The notes: generated from the sequence alone by a model not told the origin. Shown: positions 1 through 5,432, counted from the first letter of the stretch. The stretch is DNA of 5,432 bases from 73-13 sp035556395 (GCA_035556395.1 DATMFB010000052.1:1-5432); one strand, 5' to 3'. Made by a program: numbers and translations.

Positions 1-99
1 CGGTTCGCCGTGGACCAAGGTCGGGTCCGTGCCGCCGATCCCATCGCTGGAGCCGGCATTCCTCAGGCTGCCGGCCAGCGGCAGGATGACGGCGGCCAT
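1..99 (-). CDS. Start of a CDS downstream of pnp, possibly an M16-family metallopeptidase (partial)
   Basis: An ATG lies 2 nt after the pnp stop codon, and the frame stays open for 33 codons to the window edge. The visible peptide begins MAAVILPLAGSLRNAG and continues through a Gly/Asp-rich stretch to LVHGEP. The tight spacing implies co-transcription and perhaps translational coupling with pnp. In many actinobacteria the gene after pnp encodes an M16 (insulinase-like, HxxEH) zinc peptidase, whose short variable N-terminus precedes a conserved RRxVLPGG-type strand. The visible part ends just before that region would begin, so the assignment rests on gene order and general look, not on a motif. 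No zinc-binding motif is visible here. The upstream GAGTAGGA is only a weak ribosome binding site. I am fairly sure that a gene starts here and much less sure of its family. Confidence 0.5.
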   Translation of the reverse strand, partial: MAAVILPLAGSLRNAGSSDGIGGTDPTLVHGEP

Positions 100-101
100 T
101 C

Positions 102-2360
102 CTACTCGGCTGCTGCCGCGGCGTCGGCCGTCGCCTCGGACTGCCCGCCCTCGGCGGCTTCGTCGGCCACCACCGGGGAGAGCGAGAGCTTGCCGCGGTC
201 GTCGATCTTGGTGATCTCGACCTGGACCTTCTGGCCGACCGCCAGGACGTCCTCGACGGCGTCGATCCGCTTGCCGCCGACGATCTTGCGCACCTCGGAG
301 ATGTGCAGCAGGCCGTCCTTGCCCGGGGTGAGCGAGACGAAGGCACCGAAGGTCGCGATCTTGACGACGGTTCCGAGGAACCGCTCGCCGACCTCCGGGT
401 TGAGCGGGTTGGCGATCGCGTTGACCGCGGCGCGGGCCGCCTCGGCCGAGGGGCCGTCGACCGCGCCGATGTAGACGGTGCCGTTGTCCTCGATCGAGAT
501 CTGGGCGCCGGTCTCGTCCTGGATGCCGTTGATCGTCTTGCCCTTCGGGCCGATCAGCTCGCCGATCTTGTCGATCGGGATCTGCACCGAGATGACGCGC
601 GGTGCGGTCGGCGCCATCTCGTCCGGTCCGTCGATCGCCTCGTTCAGGACGCCGAGGATCGACGTGCGAGCCTCCTTGGCCTGCTTGAGCGCGCCGGCGA
701 GCACGTCCGAGGGGATGCCGTCGAGCTTCGTGTCGAGCTGGAGCGCCGTGACGAACTCGGGCGTGCCGGCGACCTTGAAGTCCATGTCGCCGAGCGCGTC
801 CTCCGCACCGAGGATGTCGGTGAGGGTCGCGTAGCGCGTCTCGCCGTCGACCTCGTCGGAGACGAGGCCCATCGCGATGCCGGCGACGGGCGCGCGCAGC
901 GGCACGCCCGCGTTCAGCAGCGAGAGGGTCGACGCGCAGACCGAGCCCATCGACGTCGAGCCGTTCGAGCTCAGCGCCTCGGACACCTGTCGGATCGCGT
1001 AGGGGAACTCCTCGCGGGTCGGGAGCACCGGCACGAGCGCGCGCTCGGCGAGGAAGCCGTGGCCGATCTCGCGCCGCTTCGGGCTGCCGACGCGGCCGGT
1101 CTCACCGGTCGAGTACGGCGGGAAGTTGTAGTGGTGCAGGTAGCGCTTCTTCTTGATCGGGCTCAGCGAGTCGATCTCCTGCTCCAGCTTCAGCATGTTC
1201 AGCGTCGTGACGCCGAGGATCTGCGTCTCGCCGCGCTGGAAGATCGCCGAGCCGTGGACGCGCGGGATGACCTGCACCTCGGCGTCGAGTGCGCGGATGT
1301 CCCGCAGGCCGCGGCCGTCGATGCGGACGCCGTCCGTGAGGATCCGGGTGCGGACGATCTTCTTCGTGACCGACTTGTACGCGGCGGAGACCTGCGAGTT
1401 CGCCTCGGCGGGGAGCTCCCCGGCCTCGACCTTCGCGGCGATGGCGTCCTTGACACGGGCCTTGAGCGCGTCGTCGGCGTTCTGCCGCTCGACCTTGTCG
1501 GCGATCTGGTAGATCGGCTTCAGCTCGTCGTAGGCCAGGCCCGCGACGGCGTCGTAGACCGCGTCGGAGTAGTCGGTGAAGAGCGGGTAGTCGACGATCT
1601 CCTTCGCCGACTGCGCGGCGAGCTGCGCCTGCGCCTCGACGAGCACCTTGATGAACGGCTTGGCGGCCTCGAGGCCCTCGGCCACGCGGTCCTCGTCGGG
1701 CTTGATGGCACCGCCGCGGATGAGCTCCCACGACGCCTCAGTGGCCTCGGCCTCGACCATCATGATCGCGACCTCGCCGTTGTCCAGAACGCGACCGGCG
1801 ACGGTGAGGTCGAAGACCGCGTCGGCGAGCTGCGAGAACTTCGGGAACGCGACCCACTGGCCGTCGATGAGCGCGAGGCGCACACCGGCGATCGGGCCGG
1901 AGAACTTGATGCCGCTGATCTGCGTCGACGCCGAGGCGGCGTTGATCGCGAGCGCGTCGTAGAACTCGTCGGGCGCGATGCTGAGGACCGTGATGACGAT
2001 CTGCACCTCGTTGCGGATCCCGGCGACGAACGACGGGCGCAGCGGGCGGTCGATGAGCCGGCAGACGAGGATCGCCTCGGTCGAGGGCCGGGCCTCACGG
2101 CGGAAGAACGAGCCGGGGATCTTGCCCGCGGCGTACGCGCGCTCCTCGACGTCGACCGTGAGCGGGAAGAAGTCGAAGCCCTCCCGCGGGTTCTTGCCGA
2201 TGCTGGTGGCGCTGAGGAGCATCGTCTCCTCGTCGAGGTACGCGGCGACCGCGCCCTGCGCCTGCTGCGCGAGGCGGCCGGTCTCGAACCGGACCACCCG
2301 CTTGCCGAACTTGCCGTTGTCGATCACGGCTTCGGCGAACTTGATTTCGGGACCCTCCAA
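102..2360 (-). CDS. pnp: Polynucleotide phosphorylase (PNPase), 3'-5' exoribonuclease
   Basis: This 752-aa protein degrades RNA from the 3' end by phosphorolysis and can run in reverse to add tails; it acts in the cytoplasm as a trimer. All domains are present in order: RNase PH-like 1 (about 10-230, with FFRREARPS at 85-93), an all-helical domain (about 245-330), catalytic RNase PH-like 2 (about 340-560), KH (about 588-645, GPKG loop at 604-607) and S1 (about 656-730). Active-site signatures include R429, R430 and H434 in KRREIGHG, the phosphate-binding stretch SNGSTSMGS (465-473), and acidic D521 and D527 in AEDALGDMDFKVAG. The length fits actinobacterial PNPases, whose Streptomyces member was first described as guanosine pentaphosphate synthetase. 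The start is TTG: an in-frame TGA at 2379-2381 leaves no earlier start, and family members begin MEGPEI. The tail after S1 is Ala/Glu-rich and probably disordered. Ala90 stands where most PNPases have Gly. Expression is probably controlled by the structured leader at 2412-2539. Confidence 0.98.
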   Translation of the reverse strand: MEGPEIKFAEAVIDNGKFGKRVVRFETGRLAQQAQGAVAAYLDEETMLLSATSIGKNPREGFDFFPLTVDVEERAYAAGKIPGSFFRREARPSTEAILVCRLIDRPLRPSFVAGIRNEVQIVITVLSIAPDEFYDALAINAASASTQISGIKFSGPIAGVRLALIDGQWVAFPKFSQLADAVFDLTVAGRVLDNGEVAIMMVEAEATEASWELIRGGAIKPDEDRVAEGLEAAKPFIKVLVEAQAQLAAQSAKEIVDYPLFTDYSDAVYDAVAGLAYDELKPIYQIADKVERQNADDALKARVKDAIAAKVEAGELPAEANSQVSAAYKSVTKKIVRTRILTDGVRIDGRGLRDIRALDAEVQVIPRVHGSAIFQRGETQILGVTTLNMLKLEQEIDSLSPIKKKRYLHHYNFPPYSTGETGRVGSPKRREIGHGFLAERALVPVLPTREEFPYAIRQVSEALSSNGSTSMGSVCASTLSLLNAGVPLRAPVAGIAMGLVSDEVDGETRYATLTDILGAEDALGDMDFKVAGTPEFVTALQLDTKLDGIPSDVLAGALKQAKEARTSILGVLNEAIDGPDEMAPTAPRVISVQIPIDKIGELIGPKGKTINGIQDETGAQISIEDNGTVYIGAVDGPSAEAARAAVNAIANPLNPEVGERFLGTVVKIATFGAFVSLTPGKDGLLHISEVRKIVGGKRIDAVEDVLAVGQKVQVEITKIDDRGKLSLSPVVADEAAEGGQSEATADAAAAAE

Positions 2361-2370
2361 GGGATTCCCA

Positions 2371-2376
2371 TCCTTT
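2371..2376 (-). promoter_or_regulatory. Shine-Dalgarno of pnp
   Basis: On the minus strand AAAGGA ends 10 nt before the TTG start codon. The spacing is slightly long, but this is the only purine-rich anti-SD match near the only possible start, so it supports TTG as the initiation codon. It lies outside the folded leader, about 36 nt downstream of its closing stem, so it should be accessible unless an alternative fold forms. Confidence 0.6.
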
Positions 2377-2411
2377 CGTCATGGACGCGATGCACGCGTC
2401 CTTCATCAGAA

Positions 2412-2539
2412 AGGAGCAGGAGCGGGCAGGAAGGGATCGCGGCTATGCCGCCGGGACCGGCTCTGGTTTACAGTCGAAACCCACCGGCGTCCTGCCGGGG
2501 GGCCACCACCGTAGACCAGCTTCGTGCCCGCCTGCTCCT
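2412..2539 (-). ncRNA. Actino-pnp RNA motif: structured 5' leader of pnp
   Basis: The 5' leader of pnp can fold into one long, branched hairpin. The outer stem pairs 2412-2420 and 2423-2428 with 2525-2539 (15 bp, 2-nt bulge at 2421-2422) and, after one G/G mismatch, 2430-2433 with 2520-2523. It then continues as 2463-2471 with 2511-2519 (8 of 9 pairs). Between these two stem parts, one strand carries a side hairpin, 2439-2443 with 2447-2451 (3-nt loop). The tip is a hairpin of 2484-2488 with 2494-2498, extendable by three C-G pairs past a bulged base. The architecture and the position upstream of an actinobacterial pnp match the Actino-pnp motif found by comparative genomics. Its proposed role is analogous to the E. 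coli pnp leader: RNase III cuts the stem and PNPase degrades the product, repressing its own synthesis. The fold was derived by eye and the family name is from memory. Confidence 0.85.
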
Positions 2540-2544
2540 GTGTT

Positions 2545-2567
2545 GCGACTGCGAGTCTAGCAGTCGC
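2545..2567. repeat. Perfect 8-bp inverted repeat around the pnp -10 (operator-like dyad)
   Basis: GCGACTGC (2545-2552) and GCAGTCGC (2560-2567) are perfect inverted copies separated by 7 nt. The spacer is the -10 hexamer TAGACT plus one base. The right-hand arm covers the TGC extension and the left-hand arm covers the predicted start site. With transcription starting near 2547, the RNA would contain only one arm, so an RNA hairpin is unlikely; a DNA-binding site is the more natural reading. No regulator is known to me for this sequence. Confidence 0.5.
2554..2562 (-). promoter_or_regulatory. Candidate extended -10 promoter of pnp
   Basis: Minus-strand TGC-TAGACT forms an extended -10 (TGN followed by TANNNT). 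It predicts a transcription start near 2546-2548, about 8 nt before the first paired base of the leader RNA, so the transcript would open almost directly into the Actino-pnp stem. No recognisable -35 hexamer is present (the position reads GGCCCC), which fits an extended -10 promoter. The -10 lies in the spacer of a perfect inverted repeat (2545-2567). Co-transcription from an upstream gene is not possible here because the neighbouring gene is divergent. Confidence 0.6.
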
Positions 2568-2603
2568 CGCCTGATCGGGGCCGGGCGCGCCAGGGCGCCG
2601 ACG

Positions 2604-2609
2604 TAGACT
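2604..2609 (+). promoter_or_regulatory. Candidate -10 of the DUF5302 gene (leaderless transcript)
   Basis: TAGACT ends 6 nt before the A of the ATG at 2616, so the predicted transcription start falls on the start codon itself. The TANNNT-N6-ATG arrangement is the usual signature of leaderless mRNAs in actinobacteria. No Shine-Dalgarno lies between the hexamer and the ATG, which agrees. There is no clear -35. The octamer TAGACTCG is the same one used in the opposite direction by pnp. Confidence 0.6.
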
Positions 2610-2615
2610 CGAGCC

Positions 2616-2807
2616 ATGTCCGAAGAACTCGAGAACACGCCGGGCTCGCCGGCCGCCGACGACCCCAAGGCGAAGTTCCGCGAGGCGCTCGAGCGGAAGA
2701 AGCAGGGCGGCGGGGCCGGCCCCGGCGTCGGTGCGACGCAGGGCGGTTCCGGCGCGACCCACGGCAAGGTCGGCGGCAAGCGCGAGTTCCGCCGCAAGAG
2801 CAGCTGA
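2616..2807 (+). CDS. DUF5302-family small actinobacterial protein
   Basis: This 63-aa, highly charged protein has three parts: an acidic N-terminus (MSEELENTPG, then AADDPKAKFREALERKK up to about residue 30, predicted helical), a flexible Gly-rich middle with a GATHG motif (about 31-50), and a basic tail ending GGKREFRRKSS. The KFREALERK helix and the G(G)KR-x-FRRKS end match the DUF5302 family of short proteins found across actinobacteria; the function is unknown. There is no signal peptide or membrane segment, so it is expected to be cytoplasmic. The basic end could contact nucleic acid or ribosomes, but that is a guess from composition. It is divergent from pnp, with start codons 255 nt apart, and has its own probable leaderless promoter. 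The ATG start agrees with both the promoter and the family length. Confidence 0.88.
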   Translation: MSEELENTPGSPAADDPKAKFREALERKKQGGGAGPGVGATQGGSGATHGKVGGKREFRRKSS

Positions 2808-2822
2808 GCTCTCCCGCTCAGC
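2803..2822 (+). terminator. Hairpin at the stop codon of the DUF5302 gene
   Basis: GCTGAGC (2803-2809) and GCTCAGC (2816-2822) form a perfect 7-bp stem with a 6-nt loop. The TGA stop (2805-2807) is inside the first arm. No T-run follows on either strand, so this is not a classical intrinsic terminator, though U-poor hairpins are often proposed as terminators in GC-rich actinobacteria. A weaker GGCGT/ACGCC pair (2827-2831 with 2848-2852) follows. The two genes converge here with 73 nt between stops, so a bidirectional terminator would be expected somewhere in this spacer. Confidence 0.35.
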
Positions 2823-2880
2823 CCCTGGCGTTCTCCCCTCCTGGCTCACGCCTCCCCGCGTCCGGAGCGAGTGACGACGG

Positions 2881-4902
2881 TCAGGTGCGCGTGGGGGCGG
2901 AGGGGCTTGCCGAGCGGGTGGGGAGCTGGATGAGGGCGGTGTGCTTCGGGCCGAGGCCCTCGCCGGCCGTGCGGCCGCGGAGCCGCCGCAGCGCCCACGG
3001 GAGCATGTGGTGGCGCAGCCATGGGAGCGTGCGGATCCAGGCGTCGTGCATCCCGGGCTCCGACTCCTGATCGAGGCCAGAAGGCTCGACTCGAGGGGCG
3101 TGCATCGCGATGTCGAGTGCGCCGACCTCGAGCGCACCGGGGATCCCGAGGACCTCGGCCGCGCGATACGACAGAACGCGATGACCGTGCGATGAGAGGT
3201 GCACGCGGTCGTCGGCCCAAGCCCGCTGCTCGTGGCACACGGGATCGGTGCGGAAGTCGAGGAGCATCGAGCCGGTCTCGCGCGCGATCCGCCGCAGCAC
3301 GGCCCCGAAGCGGGCGAACCTGCGGTCGACGCCGCGCAGATACCAGCGCACGGGCGCGAAGGGCGTGACGATGAGCACATCCGCGCCGCTCGCCCGCAGC
3401 GCCCTGATCCCATCGCCGAGCCGCTCGGCGGCCGCCTCCGGGCGGGTGCGCGTGCCCGCGAGGTCGTTCGCCCCGACGAGCACGGCGACGAGGTCGGCGC
3501 GGAGCTCGATCGCCCGCGGGATCTGCTCGGTCACGACGTCGGCGATGCGACGCGAGCGGACGCCGAGGTTCGCGTAGTGCAGCGGGGTCGTCCGCCCGCC
3601 GCTGCGCGCGAGGTAGGTCGCGAGCCGGTCTGCCCACCCCCGGAACTCCCCCGGCGCCTGCCGCGACGAGTCGCTCAGGCCCTCCGTCAGCGAGTCCCCG
3701 AGCGCGACGAAGCGGTGCCAGCGCGGCGGGTGCGCGGGTGGGAGGCCGGGCTCGACCGGCGGCGCTGCGGCCTCGACCGGTCGCCCGGCGCGGATCGCGA
3801 TCGCGTCCGCGTAGTGGCCGAGCAGCTGGTCGCCGAGCCGCGTCCAGGTCCGATGCGCGACCGAGGCGCGGGCCGCTGCGGAGAACGCCCGCCGCTTCGC
3901 CTCGTCGCCGACGAGGTCCCGGACGCGCGCTCGCAGGTCGTCGAGATCGCCGGGGCGGTACAGCCAGCCCGTCCGGCTCGACTCGACGAGGTCGAGCGGC
4001 CCGCCCCGGCCCGTCGCGACGACGGGCACCCCGCTCGCGAGCGCCTCCTGGATCGTCTGGCAGAACGTCTCGTTCTCGCCCGGGTGGACGAACACGTCGA
4101 AGGAGGCGACCGCGCGCGCGAGGTCCTCGCCGCTGCGGAAGCCGAGGAACGCGGCGTCGGGCAGCAGGCGCTCGAGCGCGGCCCGGCTGGGCCCGTCCCC
4201 GACGACGACGAGCCGCGTGCCGGGGATCCCGGCGAGCGCCGCGAGGTCCTCGACCTGCTTCTCCGGCGCGAGCCGGCCGACGTAGCCGACGAGGAGCTCC
4301 CCGTTCGGGGCGAGCGAGCGTCGGAGCGCGTCGCTGCGCCTCGAGGGATGGAAGCGCTCGCCGTCGACACCGCGCGCCCAGAGCCGCACCCGGCCGACGC
4401 CGAGGTCGTCGAGCGCACCGATCGATGCGCTCGACGGCGCGAGGTTGAGCGTCGCGCGACCGTGGATGCGGGCGACGTGCGCGTCGAGCGCCGGCGCGAG
4501 CGCGCGGTAGCCGTAGCGCTTCGCATACCCGGGGATGTCTGTCTGGTAGACGGCGACGCTCGGGATCCCGAGCTGCTCCGCGGCGCGCAGCGCCTGCCAG
4601 CCGAGGAAGAACGGTGAGGCAAGATGCACGACGTCGGGCGCCGCCTCGCGGAGGACCGTCCCGATCCGCGCGGCGGTCGCGAACGTCAGCCGGACCTCGG
4701 GGTACCCGGGGGCCGCGACCGAGCGCAGGGCTGAGATGTCCGCGCCGTGGAGGGATGCGGCGTCCGGCTCGCTCGTCCCGCGCGGCGCGACCACGACCGC
4801 CTCGTGCCCGCGCGACTCGAGATGGCGCAGCACCTGGATGACGGAGTTCACCACGCCGTTCATCTGCGGGAGGAACGTCTCGGCGACCAGGGCGACTCGC
4901 AT
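2881..4902 (-). CDS. Fusion protein: MgtA/PimB-like GT4 mannosyltransferase plus SGNH (GDSL-type) hydrolase
   Basis: This is a 673-aa protein with two complete enzyme domains. Residues 1-365 form a GT-B glycosyltransferase of family 4: MRVALVAETFLPQMNGVVNSV at the start, DVVHLASP, YQTDIPGY (119-126), GRLAPEK with R210 and K215 for the nucleotide-sugar phosphates, and the E-x7-E motif E278/E286 in GENETFCQTIQEALASG. It closely resembles mycobacterial MgtA (formerly PimB), which uses GDP-mannose on a glucuronosyl-glycerolipid to start a lipomannan-like glycolipid. A Pro/Ala linker with a repeated PVE (about 374-395) leads to the SGNH domain (about 397-590): S404 in LGDSLTEG, G447 in NLGVRSRR, N479 in VGAND, and D565/H568 in DDRVHLS. 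A basic amphipathic tail (about 622-650) ends it. No signal peptide or membrane helix is seen, so both domains should be cytoplasmic or membrane-peripheral. The ATG at 4902 was chosen over an upstream in-frame extension to 5031 because GT4 homology starts exactly there, although its Shine-Dalgarno is weak. The hydrolase substrate is unknown; an acyl group on the mannolipid is one possibility. Confidence 0.92.
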   Translation of the reverse strand: MRVALVAETFLPQMNGVVNSVIQVLRHLESRGHEAVVVAPRGTSEPDAASLHGADISALRSVAAPGYPEVRLTFATAARIGTVLREAAPDVVHLASPFFLGWQALRAAEQLGIPSVAVYQTDIPGYAKRYGYRALAPALDAHVARIHGRATLNLAPSSASIGALDDLGVGRVRLWARGVDGERFHPSRRSDALRRSLAPNGELLVGYVGRLAPEKQVEDLAALAGIPGTRLVVVGDGPSRAALERLLPDAAFLGFRSGEDLARAVASFDVFVHPGENETFCQTIQEALASGVPVVATGRGGPLDLVESSRTGWLYRPGDLDDLRARVRDLVGDEAKRRAFSAAARASVAHRTWTRLGDQLLGHYADAIAIRAGRPVEAAAPPVEPGLPPAHPPRWHRFVALGDSLTEGLSDSSRQAPGEFRGWADRLATYLARSGGRTTPLHYANLGVRSRRIADVVTEQIPRAIELRADLVAVLVGANDLAGTRTRPEAAAERLGDGIRALRASGADVLIVTPFAPVRWYLRGVDRRFARFGAVLRRIARETGSMLLDFRTDPVCHEQRAWADDRVHLSSHGHRVLSYRAAEVLGIPGALEVGALDIAMHAPRVEPSGLDQESEPGMHDAWIRTLPWLRHHMLPWALRRLRGRTAGEGLGPKHTALIQLPTRSASPSAPTRT

Positions 4903-5041
4903 GGCTTCAGGATCCGCGCTCCAGGTGTCGCGCTCGCCTCGGGACGGGCTCGAGCACCGAAGGTTCACATGACGTTCGCGGTGCCGTCCGCGTCCGGTCA
5001 CCTCGCACGCGGGCCGTCGCCTGCCGTTCACCCGGGGCCGG

Positions 5042-5047
5042 TAGGAC
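5042..5047 (+). promoter_or_regulatory. Possible -10 of the dedA-like gene
   Basis: TAGGAC ends 7 nt before the GTG start, a placement that would give a leaderless transcript, much as for the DUF5302 gene. The last base departs from TANNNT and no -35 is visible. There is also no Shine-Dalgarno before the GTG, which weakly favours the leaderless reading. In the rest of the divergent spacer (4903-5054) I see no convincing promoter for the glycosyltransferase gene and no strong repeat. Confidence 0.3.
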
Positions 5048-5054
5048 TTGTCGC

Positions 5055-5432
5055 GTGGGCATCCCCTGGCTCGATGCGCTCATCGGCTCGTGGTGGCTCT
5101 ACCCCGCGCTCTACGGGCTCGTCGTCGCCGACGCCTTCCTCGTCGTCGTCCCGAGCGAGGTCGCGGTCGCGGCGCTCGGCGCGCTCGGCGCGTCGACCGG
5201 CACGCCGTCGCTCTCGCTGCTCATCCCGGTCGCGGCGCTCGGCGCGCTCACGGGCGACCTGGCCTGCTACGCGATCGGCCGCGCGGTCGGCCTCGAGCGC
5301 TGGCGGTGGCAGCGCGAGGGCCGCACCGGCGCGGCGATCGCACGCGTGCGCGACCTCGTCCTGCGACGCCCGGCCGCGCTCATCTTCACGGCGCGGTACA
5401 TCCCGTTCGCCCGCATCGCGGTCAACCTCTCG
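5055..5432 (+). CDS. DedA-family (VTT domain) membrane protein, 3'-truncated by the window
   Basis: The GTG-started frame is open for 126 codons to the window end. The protein is strongly hydrophobic: a first membrane or re-entrant segment at about 13-45 containing PSEVAVAALGALG with D26 and E35, a second at about 52-75 ending in the family signature GALTGDLACYAIGR (63-76), then a basic cytoplasmic loop, and the start of the next segment with ARYIPFARIAVNLS (113-126). R114 and R120 lie where DedA proteins carry essential arginines. DedA proteins are inner-membrane transporters; some flip undecaprenyl phosphate back across the membrane and others affect proton-dependent stress tolerance. Which applies here cannot be told. 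The gene is divergent from the glycosyltransferase fusion with 152 nt between starts. GTG is chosen because no other start is in frame upstream and the family's short N-terminus fits. It could be a few residues off. Confidence 0.85.
   Translation, partial: MGIPWLDALIGSWWLYPALYGLVVADAFLVVVPSEVAVAALGALGASTGTPSLSLLIPVAALGALTGDLACYAIGRAVGLERWRWQREGRTGAAIARVRDLVLRRPAALIFTARYIPFARIAVNLS
5164..5249 (+). repeat. 23-bp exact direct repeat inside the dedA-like gene
   Basis: Positions 5164-5186 and 5227-5249 are identical over 23 bp and exactly 63 bp (21 codons) apart, so they are in frame. Both encode VAALGAL, at residues 38-44 and 59-65. The two copies fall in the two consecutive hydrophobic segments. 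Convergent use of Ala/Leu/Gly codons in GC-rich DNA could explain it without duplication. Confidence 0.8.

Noticed and set aside
2095..2406. A possible leader peptide starting upstream of pnp (MKDACIASMTKGWESLGG)
   Set aside because: Its frame runs on through the pnp coding region rather than stopping, so it looks like a shadow. The ATGs lack good Shine-Dalgarno sites.
2545..2567. Reading the dyad as an intrinsic terminator
   Set aside because: The genes on either side are divergent, so nothing is expected to be transcribed into it, and no T-run follows on either strand.
303..2606. A 767-codon open frame antisense to pnp
   Set aside because: It mirrors the pnp codon periodicity in GC-rich DNA, its product is a low-complexity Arg/Asp/Leu/Val-rich chain with no recognisable domain, and it also runs through the leader RNA and promoter region.
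2406..3413. A minus-strand open frame of 335 codons spanning the DUF5302 gene and the leader region
   Set aside because: It overlaps the SGNH domain in another frame, runs antisense to a recognised gene and through a structured RNA, and has Ser/Arg/Pro-rich shadow composition.
3199..4617. A 472-codon open frame antisense to the glycosyltransferase fusion
   Set aside because: It has the same shadow pattern: Arg/Ala/Glu-rich composition with no motif, while the opposite strand encodes clear GT4 and SGNH motifs.
4903..5031. A 43-residue N-terminal extension of the glycosyltransferase
   Set aside because: GT4 proteins of this group begin at MRVALVAETFLP. The extension is Arg-rich, has no family similarity and would occupy nearly the whole divergent promoter region.

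Overview
The window comes from a GC-rich actinobacterium. The PNPase sequence (start MEGPEIKFAEAVIDNGKFG, KH-S1 tail ending in an Ala/Glu-rich stretch), an Actino-pnp-type leader RNA, a DUF5302 microprotein and an MgtA-like mannosyltransferase together suggest Micrococcales, most likely Microbacteriaceae. This is a judgement from remembered family patterns, not from a database search. No mobile element, CRISPR array, tRNA or rRNA is visible. It looks like ordinary chromosome.

Layout. The left part (1-2360, minus strand) is an RNA-decay operon: polynucleotide phosphorylase (pnp), followed after 2 nt by the first 33 codons of another gene, probably the M16 metallopeptidase that often follows pnp in actinobacteria. 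The 255-nt gap at 2361-2615 is full of signals. On the minus strand it has an extended -10 promoter inside a perfect 8-bp dyad, then a roughly 128-nt multi-stem leader RNA that I identify as the Actino-pnp motif, then a Shine-Dalgarno and a TTG start. On the plus strand a TAGACT -10 sits 6 nt before the ATG of a 63-aa DUF5302 gene, which suggests a leaderless mRNA. A short convergent spacer (2808-2880) separates that gene from the next.

The right part holds a 673-aa fusion protein on the minus strand (2881-4902): an N-terminal GT-B mannosyltransferase of the MgtA/PimB-like GT4 group joined by a Pro/Ala linker to a complete C-terminal SGNH (GDSL-type) hydrolase. A 152-nt divergent spacer follows, then a DedA-family membrane protein on the plus strand, cut by the window end at codon 126.

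How it fits together. The pnp leader most likely gives post-transcriptional autocontrol of PNPase through RNase III-type cleavage, as in the analogous E. coli leader. The mannosyltransferase-hydrolase fusion and the DedA protein both point to the cell envelope (mannosylated glycolipids or lipoglycans, and lipid-carrier transport), but their link is only by adjacency. The observations most worth following are the GT4-SGNH fusion, the detailed fold of the pnp leader, and the dyad around the pnp -10.
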